Below, one piece after another: positions 45,271-53,325 of a stretch of 64,000 bases of DNA. The notes beneath the pieces were generated by a model that saw nothing but the letters and a program-made list of their open reading frames with translations, had not been told where the DNA came from and did no database searches. Source of the DNA: Burkholderiales bacterium (lineage in GTDB: Bacteria > Pseudomonadota > Gammaproteobacteria > Burkholderiales > Burkholderiaceae_C); assembly GCA_016702555.1 (NCBI GenBank), contig JADJDV010000007.1, positions 248,001 through 312,000 of the forward strand, given 5' to 3'. Position 1 is the stretch's first letter. Each line of letters opens with the position of its first letter. The translations under genes and the position numbers were made by a program.

Positions 45271-45858
45271 TCATGGGCGTTTCTCCAGCCAGATCGGTCG
45301 CGCTACGCCGATGACGGCGGACATGTTGACCGGCCCAAAGTACCGACTGTCGAACGAGTCCCGATTCGTCACACTCAACAGAAACAGCTCGCCAGGACGG
45401 AGCTGCCGGCACTGCTGCCAGGAAGGCAGCGAAAGACCCAAGCGATCGGCTGGCCGAACAGCGGCCACCGGCACACCATCGAGCCAGACCAGTGCATCAA
45501 GGACGCAGACGTGTTGGGGCGCGACGGCGCCGACCCGCTTGAGCAGCGGCACGCGCATCGGAAGGTAGCCACGCTGCGCCGCGAGCGCAGCGGCCTGGTC
45601 AGGCAAGCGGGTCAGCACGATGCTGCCCACGGGCAGCGAGTCGGTGCCAAGTTGGAACGGTCGAACGCGATACCAGCCGACCGCGACGCTGTCGGATGGG
45701 TTATAAATCAGGCGCGGCAGCGGCGGCACGAAACTTGTGCAGGCCAGCGCAAGGAGACCGCAGGCGGCCAGGCTCGCGAGCACGACGCGAGCGCGCCGAT
45801 ATAAGCGGGAACAGGTGCTAGAACCCGGCGCGGTGCCGATCCTGGGAATGTCAGTCAC
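45271..45858 (-). CDS. TraF-like S26-family signal peptidase (conjugation)
   Basis: Membrane-anchored serine peptidase, 195 residues from a GTG at 45858. One N-terminal helix (VVLASLAACGLLALACTSF) is followed by the catalytic Ser region YNPSDSVAVGWYRV and the general-base Lys region VPLLKRVGAVAPQHV. TraF of IncP plasmids processes and cyclises the pilin. Here its partners (trb genes) are missing. It overlaps the DUF2840 gene by 8 bases. Confidence 0.86.
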   Translation of the reverse strand: MTDIPRIGTAPGSSTCSRLYRRARVVLASLAACGLLALACTSFVPPLPRLIYNPSDSVAVGWYRVRPFQLGTDSLPVGSIVLTRLPDQAAALAAQRGYLPMRVPLLKRVGAVAPQHVCVLDALVWLDGVPVAAVRPADRLGLSLPSWQQCRQLRPGELFLLSVTNRDSFDSRYFGPVNMSAVIGVARPIWLEKRP

Positions 45859-46414
45859 GACAGCGCCCTCCCGCCCGCCAGGCGGTGTGCCGCTCGGCGT
45901 TGTATTCAGGAAGCGGCAGGCGCACCGCCAGCCGGTTCGCCAACGTGCGCCAGTACGCAGGCGATGTGGCGGCCGGCACAATGCCCAATGTTTCGATGGC
46001 GTCGATGCGTTCCAGCACGGCGCGGACTGGGTTTTGCCCCTCGGCGTGCAGCAGCAGACGCGCACCGGGGTACACGCCAGGGATGCGCTGCATGACATCC
46101 AGCAACGTGCAAGCCTGCATCACCATGAGCTGCCAGCGGGTCGTGCCGTGGTCGTTGGCCTGCCAGCGGATGCGGCAGAACATGGCGCCCGGCAGAAACA
46201 CTGCGCTGCGCCGCCAGCGGTCGATCCGCAGCGTGCGGACCGGCTCGCCGAAGCGCAGATAAAGCTTGAAGCGCGGCTCCAGGTAGGCCAGCGCCACGCG
46301 CGTCAGCGGCGCACTGCTGGGTTGTCCGGGAAGTGCCACCAGCGCAGCCGTGGCCGTGGCCGTGCTGGCAGCAGGTGCAATAGGTGGAAGGGCGGGCGCC
46401 GCGAATGCGTTCAT
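45851..46414 (-). CDS. DUF2840 domain-containing protein
   Basis: A 187-residue protein with YLEPRFKLYLRFGEPVRTLR, IDRWRRSAVFLPGAMFCRI and RWQANDHGTTRWQLMVMQAC, blocks I recognise as DUF2840, a family of unknown function found next to traF and parA in Tn4371-like ICEs. The first 35 residues are Ala/Pro-rich and probably disordered. Its start overlaps the stop of the upstream small gene by 4 bases. Confidence 0.82.
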   Translation of the reverse strand: MNAFAAPALPPIAPAASTATATAALVALPGQPSSAPLTRVALAYLEPRFKLYLRFGEPVRTLRIDRWRRSAVFLPGAMFCRIRWQANDHGTTRWQLMVMQACTLLDVMQRIPGVYPGARLLLHAEGQNPVRAVLERIDAIETLGIVPAATSPAYWRTLANRLAVRLPLPEYNAERHTAWRAGGRCRD

Positions 46415-46674
46415 GGTGTGCCCTCCGATGGAAACTCCCGCTCCAGCAGGCCCCGCAGCAGATCGGCCACCGTCACGCCTTGCGTGAATGCGGACACCTT
46501 GATGCGTGCCCGCATGGCGGGCGTGATGTCAAGGGTCAGGCGGGCGGTGTAAAGGTCACCTTTGCCCACCGCATCGGCGTCGCCTTGTCGGATCCAGGCC
46601 TCGGCATGCGGATTCGCGGACGGACGTACGCCGATGCCGACGCGCGTCGCTCGGGGTGCCGACTTCGCCGTCAT
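46411..46674 (-). CDS. Small ribbon-helix-helix-like partition protein
   Basis: An 87-residue protein starting MTAKSAPRATRVGIGVRPSA. The C-terminal half DLYTARLTLDITPAMRARIK followed by VSAFTQGVTVADLLRGLLER has the beta-strand plus two helices of ribbon-helix-helix proteins. Located directly after parA (its ATG overlaps the parA-type stop as ATGA), it is probably the centromere-binding partner of ParA, analogous to ParG/ParB. Binding sites could be the repeats at 47472-47546. Confidence 0.72.
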   Translation of the reverse strand: MTAKSAPRATRVGIGVRPSANPHAEAWIRQGDADAVGKGDLYTARLTLDITPAMRARIKVSAFTQGVTVADLLRGLLEREFPSEGTP

Positions 46675-47309
46675 GTCATCCACCGCAGCACGTCGTCCAC
46701 CAGCGCGGTGATTTCGCGCGCGGCGGCGCTGTCCGGCGCGGTCTCGCGTGCGAGCCGACCCGCGGCCACGCTGTCGGCAAAGATAATGCGCTGGCGCACT
46801 TCCGCACGCAGCGCTCCAAACGGCTGATCGGCAAGCGCCTAGCGCGCTTCACGCCCGATCACGGTGGTGCTGACGCGCCGGTTGATGACGAAGGCCGCGC
46901 GCAGTTGCGGCCGAAACACCTGCGCCTCACGAATCAGCGCCACCATCTCGGCGCTGGCCCACAGGTCGTAAGGACTGGGCTGCACCGGGATCAGCACGCC
47001 ATCGGCCGCCAGCAGCGCCGAACGCGCCAGGGCAGCAATCCTGGGCGGTCCGTCGATGATGACGTGATCGGCGCGCCTGGCGAGTTCTGGCGCTTCCTGA
47101 TGCAGCGTCTCACGGGCCAGCCCCACGGCACTGAACAGCCTGGGCAAGCCTTGCTGGCTTCTGCGCTGCGTCCAGTCCAGTGCAGACCCTTGGGGATCGG
47201 CATCCAGCAGGATGACGTGCTGATCACGCAGCGCCAGCTCGCCGGCGATGTGCGTGGCGAGCGTGGTCTTGCCGACGCCGCCTTTCTGGTTGAGCAGCGC
47301 GACGATCAT
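46671..47309 (-). pseudogene. parA: ParA partition ATPase with in-frame amber codon
   Basis: ParA/Soj-type ATPase opening MIVALLNQKGGVGKTTLATH, with the deviant Walker A motif KGGVGKTT, ILLDADPQGSALDW and VIIDGPPRIAALARSALLAA. After INRRVSTTVIGREAR a TAG at 46839-46841 ends the frame at 156 residues. The same frame continues with ALADQPFGALRAEVRQRIIF and runs to a TGA at 46671-46673, giving the expected 212 codons and an ATGA overlap with the next gene. A single C-to-T change of CAG to TAG explains the break. Partition is probably lost unless suppressed. Confidence 0.85.
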
Positions 47310-47471
47310 GGCGCGGCGCTCCCTGCTAGCAAACCGGGCTGTTGCTGCCGCGCTTCGTACCGCGCGGCACTTCTCCACCGTGGCGCGGTGCTTCTACTAC
47401 CCGTTAGATTTAAGTTAGAGAAGTTAAGAGACCGCGAAACCCGCGCTGGCACTGGGTTTGCAGCCGATCGG

Positions 47472-47546
47472 CACGCCTGATAGCACGATAGTGCCACGCC
47501 CGATAGCACGATACCTGGCACGCCTGATAGCACGACACTATCCACA
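47472..47546. repeat. Three iteron-like direct repeats plus DnaA-box-like site
   Basis: CACGCCTGATAGCACGATA-type repeats begin at 47472, 47495 and 47519 (23-24-base period, one or two mismatches). CTATCCACA at 47538-47546 differs by one base from the DnaA box TTATCCACA, and TTATCCCC follows. They lie between the repA stop (47560) and parA start (47309). They could be a RepA-bound origin or the partition centromere; which one is unresolved. Confidence 0.65.
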
Positions 47547-47559
47547 GCTTGCCCCGGAG

Positions 47560-48411
47560 TTATCCCCGTGCCGTGGGCGGCACGGGTCGGAAGGTCAGCA
47601 GTTCGGCCGCACCCTCCCGCTGGATACTCAGGATGTAACCGGGCAGCGATTGCCGTGTCACCACGGCGCGCAGGTGGCAAGCGAAGTCGTAGGGCTTGGC
47701 GGTGCTGCCCGATTTGAGATGCAACTGCCGGAAGTCGAACTGCCAACCGTGAGGCTGGCGCCCCCCGTGCTTGCGCACCAGCCGATACAGCCAGCGCTCG
47801 ATGCCGCCCATCAGGCGGAAATACGCCGGGTCGATAGTCAGCACCAGGGCGGCGTCGAGCACGCCGGCGTAGAACCAGTCCGGCAGGATCAGCTCGATCC
47901 CCAGTGGCGTGCCACTGGCATCGGCCAACTCCTTCCACTCGTTGATCCACGAGAAGCGGTGCAGGCGCCGCCCAGTCGTCTCGCGAATCGATGTAGCCAC
48001 CGTCGTCGATTGCAGCCGGTCGAGCGCGGCCTTGAGGCGCTGATAGTCGCGCAACGACCTGCCGCGCCCGATGAAGCGCAGGATCTCGTAGGGCGTGGCG
48101 CGCATCAGCCGCGAGCTCGGCAAACCCGCATCCTTCGCTTCGACGATCTGCGAGGCCGCCCATATCAGCACGTCGGCATCCCAGATGGTGGCGATCCCGT
48201 GCTCCTGCGTGCCTTCGACGCGAATCGTCACCTTGCCAGCCCGGAAGTCGATGGGCTTGACCCGCCTCGACTTGGCGAGCGAGAAGAACGGATAGGCCAT
48301 CAAGTCCTGGCTGTCGCGCGGTGCCATGTCGCCGGGCAAGGCGCGGAACAGATCGAGCTGCTCTCGCTCTGGCAAGGACCGCTGCCGCAGGGGCAGCGCG
48401 GGACTGGACAT
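47560..48411 (-). CDS. repA: Replication initiator protein A (RepA)
   Basis: Plasmid/ICE replication initiator of the RepA (RPA) type, 283 residues. Blocks include QDLMAYPFFSLAKSRRVKPI, YEILRFIGRGRSLRDYQRLK with DRLQSTTVATSIRETTGRR, and YFRLMGGIERWLYRLVRKHG; winged-helix DNA-binding is expected. RepA genes of this kind occur upstream of parA in Tn4371-like ICEs and permit limited extrachromosomal replication. The gene is intact, starting MSSPALPLRQRSLPEREQLD. Confidence 0.88.
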   Translation of the reverse strand: MSSPALPLRQRSLPEREQLDLFRALPGDMAPRDSQDLMAYPFFSLAKSRRVKPIDFRAGKVTIRVEGTQEHGIATIWDADVLIWAASQIVEAKDAGLPSSRLMRATPYEILRFIGRGRSLRDYQRLKAALDRLQSTTVATSIRETTGRRLHRFSWINEWKELADASGTPLGIELILPDWFYAGVLDAALVLTIDPAYFRLMGGIERWLYRLVRKHGGRQPHGWQFDFRQLHLKSGSTAKPYDFACHLRAVVTRQSLPGYILSIQREGAAELLTFRPVPPTARG

Positions 48412-48437
48412 CTCGATGGCCTGTCGCGCGCGGCCAG

Positions 48438-48719
48438 TCAGCGTGCACGGCTGTCGGCCGCATGGTGCGCGGCGTATTCAGGATCGGAGGTGGTCTCGAA
48501 GCTGCGGTCAGCGGCCCAGGTATCGAGGTCGACCATGGCGTACATGACACGGCGGCCGAACTTGCGAAAGCGCGGACCACCACCAATCACGCGCTGCTTC
48601 TCCAAGGTACGCGGTGACAGGCGCAGGTACTCGGCAGCTTCGTCGTTGGTCAGATAGGGTTGAGGCTGCGCGGCAGCGGTCGGGACAGCGACAGCAGGTC
48701 GCAGAGGAGCGGGACGCAT
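48438..48719 (-). CDS. AlpA/excisionase-like helix-turn-helix protein
   Basis: A 93-residue protein with a MerR/excisionase-type HTH: YLTNDEAAEYLRLSPRTLEK then GGPRFRKFGRRVMYAMVDLD. Proteins of this kind regulate or assist excision/replication genes in ICEs. It lies 27 bases upstream of repA on the same strand. The ATG at 48719 is chosen over an upstream one at 48764. Confidence 0.85.
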   Translation of the reverse strand: MRPAPLRPAVAVPTAAAQPQPYLTNDEAAEYLRLSPRTLEKQRVIGGGPRFRKFGRRVMYAMVDLDTWAADRSFETTSDPEYAAHHAADSRAR

Positions 48720-48802
48720 GGGGTGAACCTCCATCGATTGAAATCGCCCGGCCACACAGCGCAACCGGATGGAGGCAGTCTCAGAGAACGCAGCCTGGCT
48801 GC

Positions 48803-49561
48803 TCAGGGTCGTTTTGCATGGCCGTCAGAACGACCCTTCTCAAGGAGCGGAAGATGTGCCAGACGGCGATAGCCGCCACGCATCAGTGCATAGCCACGCC
48901 GCACCAGGCGGCGTACCTTGGAGCGCAGGCCGCCATCGGCGGACCAGTCGGTCCTGACATTCGCGCCGATCAAGCCTTCGGCCGCGTCGCGCTGAGAAGC
49001 GCCCGCCAGGATCGCGTCGAGTGTCTGTAAGGTGTGCATTTCCAGAAGCGCAGTGGGCGGTGGTCTTGGCCGAGCCATCGGCGCGGGTGTGTCGAGCACA
49101 TGCGTGACACCACGATCTCGGTAGGCATGGACCACCGGCATGCCTTCCTCCAGGCCTGGCGCCAGCGCAAAGCGCAGGCACCGACCCGGGCGGCGCACCA
49201 TCAGCGCCAGTCCATGACCATCGTGGAGCAGCTGCTTGTAGCCGGGGATACGCCAGAAGGCGAAGATCGTAGCGTCCTGTGGCGGATCAGCATCCATGTG
49301 GAGCTGGACCACGGCATCGTGGCCGGGAAGCCAGGCGGGATGTGCGTCGCGCGCATCCAGACTCGGGTCTTCCAGCAGACGTAAACCCCAGCGGCTTGCG
49401 GCGTGCTGTGCCGCGGACGGCTTGCCTGAGTGGCGCAGCCAGTCGAGCCGATATTCTGGATGGCGGCGCAGGTATTCCCAGGCCAGCGCCAGGTCGTCCA
49501 GATGCAGCACGTACAGGTACGCGGCAGTCGCATACCAATGCTCGATGCTGCGATCGACCAT
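48803..49561 (-). CDS. DUF2285 domain-containing protein
   Basis: A 252-residue protein. The N-terminal part IEHWYATAAYLYVLHLDDLA and WEYLRRHPEYRLDW matches the transcriptional-regulator-like (DUF6499-type) leader, and the C-terminal part with RDAAEGLIGANVRTDWSADG and LRSKVRRLVRRGYALMRGGY is DUF2285. The family is a standard member of Tn4371-like ICE replication regions and may bind DNA; its function is not established to my knowledge. Start at the ATG 49559-49561. Confidence 0.84.
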   Translation of the reverse strand: MVDRSIEHWYATAAYLYVLHLDDLALAWEYLRRHPEYRLDWLRHSGKPSAAQHAASRWGLRLLEDPSLDARDAHPAWLPGHDAVVQLHMDADPPQDATIFAFWRIPGYKQLLHDGHGLALMVRRPGRCLRFALAPGLEEGMPVVHAYRDRGVTHVLDTPAPMARPRPPPTALLEMHTLQTLDAILAGASQRDAAEGLIGANVRTDWSADGGLRSKVRRLVRRGYALMRGGYRRLAHLPLLEKGRSDGHAKRP

Positions 49562-49870
49562 GACGCACTCCCCGAACCACAGGGATAGCCGCCACGTCAA
49601 GTACCACGCTCTACCTCAGCATCGTCGGCGCGCCAGGGACACAATTGCGGATGGGGTTATCAAGACCAAGGGGCTCCGATGCGTTGCGGTAGTTGTATCC
49701 ATACTGCGGCGGCAGCGCCCCAACCTCGGGACGCCTTGTAGATCAGCCTGCCGCAACTGGCGCCGAGCATCAAGACTCTTTGGATCAGGATGGCTGGGCT
49801 GCGCTGCAAGAATCCTGATTGAGACCTGCCCGGTATGACATCAGACCTAGGAGGTCACAGTAGTGCGTGC
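49562..49870. other. Spacer between DUF2285 and DUF2958 genes
   Basis: 309 bases without a credible reading frame. It has a CCTAGGAGGTCACAG stretch near 49846 but nothing clearly coding downstream of it on the plus strand. No repeats or RNA features were recognised; it probably contains the DUF2285 promoter. Confidence 0.4.
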
Positions 49871-50035
49871 TCAGTCCGGTATGGCGCCGTCGCGCTCAGC
49901 CAGTCGGGTGTACTCCGACAGCGTGCGTGTGGGACGGAAATAGCGGTCACGCATCACTGGCTGCCGGCGGGGTCCGACGATCCCGGCCAGTTCGGACAAC
50001 TTGACGGTGCCCTGCGCCGGCATACCGATCCCTAG

Positions 50036-51664
50036 CCCGGATATTTCACCATAGCCCGTAGAAACGAGGACGGCATTGCCCTTGAATTGCCCGAACATCG
50101 AGGTGTCGAATCTTGATGAAAGGGCGGGCAATGCCGAAGCCAAACTGTACAGCGCAAAGGAGCTTGATGTTGGCGTAATCGACTTCGGGCAGTTGGGCCG
50201 GCGCGTGATCGAGGGGCCGCTTCGACGGCGGCAGCATGACCAGCGATGGCGGCGTGATGCTGCTCGCCCAGGTGGACCGCAAGCTGGGATTGATGGATGC
50301 GGCAGCGCGCTGCATCGCCGACCCGCGCAGCCCGCTGTTGATCAAGCACGGCGTGCGCGACATGCTGCGCCAGCGCGTGTACGGGCTGGCGCTGGGCTGG
50401 GAAGACCTCAACGACCATGGCGCGCTGCGCCTGGACGTGGCCTTGCAAACGGCAGTCGGCGTCGATCGTGAAGTGGCCAGCGCGCCCACCCTATGCCGAC
50501 TGGAGAAGTGGGCCGACCGGGCCACCGCCTGGCGGCTGCATGAGGTGCTGCTCGATCAATTCATCGCCAGCTTCGAGAGCGCTCCCGCAGAACTGATGCT
50601 CGATTTCGATGCCACCGACAACCCCTTGCACGGTCAGCAGGAGGCTCGCTTCTTCCACGGCTACTACGACAGCTACTGCTATCTTCCTCTGTACGTGTTC
50701 TGCGGCCAGCAACTGCTGTGCGCCTACCTGCGGCCCAGCAACATCGATGGGGCGCGCCACGCAGCGGCCATTCTGAAGCTGTTGGTGCGCCGGTTGCGCC
50801 AACAATGGCCCCAGGTGCGCATCGTGTTCCGGGCAGATTCGGGGTTCTGCCGACAGCGCATCATCAACTGGTGCGAGCGCGCTGGAGTGCACTACATCAT
50901 CGGGCTTGCGCGCAATGCTCGGCTTCAGGCCCAGGTGAAACTGGCCGAACTCTGGATGAAGGACGATTACGAGCGCACCGGGGTCAAACAGCGCCTGGTG
51001 GACGAGTTCAGCTATGCCGCCAAGAGCTGGGCGCACGAGCGGCGCGTGATCACACGCCTCGAATGGGGTGCAAGGCGGCAACCCGCGCTTCATCGTGACC
51101 AACCTGGAGGGTGAACCGCAGGTGCTGTATGACGATGTGTACTGCCAGCGCGGTGAGGCGGAGAACCGGATCAAGGAGGCGCAGATCGGGCTGTTTGCCA
51201 CGCGCACGAGCTGCCATGTACTGCGCTCCAACCAGTTGCGCATGTTGCTGGCTGCGCTGGGCTACGTGCTGATTGAGCGGCTGCGGGCGCTGGCTTTGCA
51301 AGGCACCGAGTTGGCAACGGCGCAGGCCGATACCTTGCGCATCAAGCTGCTGAAGGTGGCTGCGGTGGTCACGCGCAACACGCGGCGCATCCGCCTGTAC
51401 CTGGCCTCGCACTGGCCCAGTGCGCCGATCTTCGCGCACGCCATGGGCCAGTTGCGCTCTCCGTGATCGGCAAGCAGCGCCTGGCCGGCGTGAGGACACA
51501 AAAACGGCCCGCAACCCAAGTCGGGGTGGGGGGGGGTGCGAGCGCATGGCGCCTGCGCACGACTCCAGCCCTGCCTGCGGCCACCATCGGGGCCTTGCTC
51601 ACTCTATCCACGCCGTTGCGAACCCATTGAGGGGAGCGTCGGGGGTAGGCGTGAAATATCCGGG
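50036..51664 (+). mobile_element. IS1380-family element inserted in the DUF2958 gene
   Basis: About 1629 bases with perfect inverted ends CCCGGATATTTCAC/GTGAAATATCCGGG, flanked by CTAG on both sides (50032-50035, 51665-51668) as a 4-base target duplication. The in-frame restoration of the DUF2958 gene after removal confirms these boundaries. Its transposase is frameshifted, so the insertion is probably fixed. Confidence 0.88.
50131..51466 (+). pseudogene. IS1380-family transposase, frameshifted
   Basis: DDE transposase. The N-terminal part (IDFGQLGRRVIEG) is in a different frame from the main body (MTSDGGVMLLAQVDRKLGLM, DATDNPLHGQQEARFFHGYY, VRIVFRADSGFCRQRIINWC), implying an indel near 50213-50220. 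A second break near 51064-51070 separates RVITRLEWG from GNPRFIVTNLEGEPQVLYDD and the C-terminal GEAENRIKEAQIGLFATRTS. About 430 residues in total if repaired. Confidence 0.85.
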
Positions 51665-51964
51665 CTAGATCGATCAGGCCCCAGGCGGTGTCGCCGTCGG
51701 CAGGATCGAGCGCAGCCAGCAGCCAGGTCACCTGTCCGTCCGGCGTGAACAGCCGGACGACGGGCAACGGATCGATGGCTTGGCCTACTGCGCGGGCGTA
51801 GCCGTTGGCCAGCAGTTGCGCGCAGTCGCTTTCAGTGATGAGAGCCTTCATGGTGCCACCCTCCGGGCGCGCGAATCCGCCAAAGCGTGAAGCCGCAAAG
51901 GCGCATCTGCGGATTCGTGGATAAGCACAGTTGAATTTCCGTAGCGTCGCACCTTCACAGAGAT

Positions 51965-51976
51965 CTGCAATTGCAG
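51965..51976. promoter_or_regulatory. Palindrome between the DUF2958 and XRE genes
   Basis: CTGCAATTGCAG is a perfect 12-base palindrome in the 214-base divergent gap, 90 bases upstream of the XRE regulator. It could be its operator; there is no direct support beyond position. Confidence 0.3.
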
Positions 51977-52065
51977 GTTCCTGTGGAAGCGGAAACCTCG
52001 GCATGCAGATCGATGGGTTAAAGATAACGTGGTTTTAATTGTGGCGCGAATCGACGCTTCTGTAT

Positions 52066-52356
52066 ATGGAGAAGCGATCCGTTCAGCCCGGTCGACCGGC
52101 AGGCGCCACCACCTTTGATGGCGAGTTGGCTCGCGCCTTCGGCGCAGCGGTGCGTTCGCTGCGCAAGGAGCGTGGTATCGCGCAGGAATCACTGGCCCAT
52201 CTTGCTGGTGTCGAGCGTTCGCACATGGGCAAGATCGAGCGCGGCGAGCATATGCCCACGTTGGCGCTGATCTTCAAGATCGCCGGCGCGCTTGAATGCA
52301 GCACGGCGGCGCTGATGAGGGAGGCTGAACGCCAACTCGCGGCGGCCCACCTGTAG
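52066..52356 (+). CDS. XRE-family transcriptional regulator
   Basis: A 96-residue Cro/CI-type HTH protein: FGAAVRSLRKERGIAQESLA and HLAGVERSHMGKIERGEHMP with LALIFKIAGALE. It is divergent from the ICE genes and probably regulates the element. The ATG at 52066 is chosen; earlier in-frame codons run through the AT-rich promoter region. Confidence 0.88.
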   Translation: MEKRSVQPGRPAGATTFDGELARAFGAAVRSLRKERGIAQESLAHLAGVERSHMGKIERGEHMPTLALIFKIAGALECSTAALMREAERQLAAAHL

Positions 52357-52677
52357 ACGCCAGCTGAAGCCGATCCAGCGCAGTCGGCTCAGCGATATCA
52401 AGAGGCGCCAAGCATCGGGCGCCGCCCTTCCGGCGGAAAACTAGGGCATGGATGCAAAGCAATCCGCGGCAATCATCTATTGGAGCGTGTCGGATGTCTG
52501 CTTGGTGGCATTTGCAGACGGTGTTCATCTGCGGGCCTACTCACGCTGGTGGCATCAAGCGGTCGTTTGGCCCGACGAGCGGCGAGAAACTGGGCGTTTG
52601 GGTGCACCAATCTGGATAGTGCCGACATGCGCGCCGCGGCTAGAAATCGTCGTGCTCGCGGGCGGCAGACACTTTGG
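52357..52677 (+). other. Weak open frame / spacer right of the XRE gene
   Basis: About 320 bases before the PIN-like gene's end. A plus-strand frame from the ATG at 52448 to 52717 (89 codons, with an unusual Trp-rich stretch SRWWHQAVVWPDERRE) overlaps the 3' end of the minus-strand PIN-like gene by 40 bases. No ribosome site or family was recognised, so it is not called a gene. Confidence 0.3.
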
Positions 52678-53325
52678 TCAGCAAGCGCGAATCAGCGACG
52701 GCCGGCAAAGCGCATGAAGCTCGCCGATATAGGAGGCCAGCCCTTCACGCACGGAGGCCTCCGCCTGGTCGCATCGGCTGCCCATCACGATGGCAACCGC
52801 CTTGTCGACATCTTTCCAGGTGCAAACGCGCGCGCGGAGTTCATCGATTCCGAATGTATCGAGTACGCACTTGATGACGCATTCGACGGGGACGACGCGC
52901 TCGGCAATGGACGCGCGGACCTTATCATCCATGGCGGCAACGGCGCGTAGCGCCCGCTTGTCGCCGGTCAGGAAGATGGTGTTCGGATCCTCGATCAGGC
53001 GAGCCAGCATGACGGCTTCCCCGGCGTCGATACCCGCGATATTCTGGAACTGGGGAAGCAGCGCGGGATCGGGCTGCGGCAGCTCCCCGAAGGTTTCCAC
53101 GGCGCTGACCACCGCCTTCGCGGCGTCCACACACCGGAACACCTTGCCATCCGGCATGTCGAGCGCCTTCAGGGCCCTGAACTTGGTCGAGGCCAGGGTC
53201 GAGCAGGCGGGCGGATCGACACCGGTGATCTCGGGTAGAAGTTCCAGCATCCGCCAGTGCGCCAGCTTGCACATGGCATCGACGTCTACGAGCAAACTCG
53301 TCCCGGAGTGCATGTCGCAGCTCAT
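52678..53325 (-). CDS. PIN-like domain protein (putative toxin/nuclease)
   Basis: A 215-residue protein of no named family known to me, but with a PIN-nuclease residue pattern: acidic LLVDVDAM (D14, D16), a central glutamate in GIDAGEAVMLA (D100, E103) and the late aspartate in FLTGDKRAL (D122). Such residues would bind Mg or Mn for RNA cleavage. The remaining 90 residues (VRASIAERVVPVECVIKCVL...) are unrecognised. Its ATG overlaps the stop of the ImmA/IrrE-type gene by 4 bases, so the two are translationally coupled, as in toxin-antitoxin pairs. The toxin role is inference. Confidence 0.7.
   Translation of the reverse strand: MSCDMHSGTSLLVDVDAMCKLAHWRMLELLPEITGVDPPACSTLASTKFRALKALDMPDGKVFRCVDAAKAVVSAVETFGELPQPDPALLPQFQNIAGIDAGEAVMLARLIEDPNTIFLTGDKRALRAVAAMDDKVRASIAERVVPVECVIKCVLDTFGIDELRARVCTWKDVDKAVAIVMGSRCDQAEASVREGLASYIGELHALCRPSLIRAC

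Larger units (their letters stand above)
42866..51851 (-). mobile_element. Tn4371-like ICE fragment (mobilisation/replication-partition block)
   Basis: Consecutive minus-strand genes for a DUF3363-type relaxase, TraF-like S26 peptidase, DUF2840, small partition protein, ParA, RepA, AlpA-like HTH, DUF2285 and DUF2958 reproduce the backbone order I know from Tn4371-family integrative conjugative elements. The traG and trb mating-pair genes expected downstream of the relaxase are absent, and no integrase or attachment site was found. The fragment is therefore incomplete, with parA and DUF2958 broken. Confidence 0.75.
49871..51851 (-). pseudogene. DUF2958 gene split by an IS1380-family element
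   Basis: The 5' part (51851 to 51665) encodes MKALITESDCAQLLANGYAR through DGDTAWGLID, and the 3' part (50031 to 49871) encodes GIGMPAQGTVKLSELAGIVG to RLAERDGAIPD. Removing the IS and one copy of the CTAG flank joins them in frame as ...WGLIDLGIGMP..., exactly 116 codons, the usual size for DUF2958, a small conserved ICE/plasmid protein of unknown function. Confidence 0.85.

Noticed and set aside
44837..45412. N-terminal extension of the relaxase to 45412
   Set aside because: The extension is Arg/Ser/Ala-rich, overlaps the TraF gene and has no conserved motif; the ATG at 44836 starts the recognisable protein.
47472..47546. Possible CRISPR array
   Set aside because: Only three short repeats with 4-5-base spacers and no cas genes; iteron or centromere function fits better.
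52448..52717. 89-codon plus-strand frame
   Set aside because: No family match or ribosome site, and it overlaps the end of a better-supported minus-strand gene.
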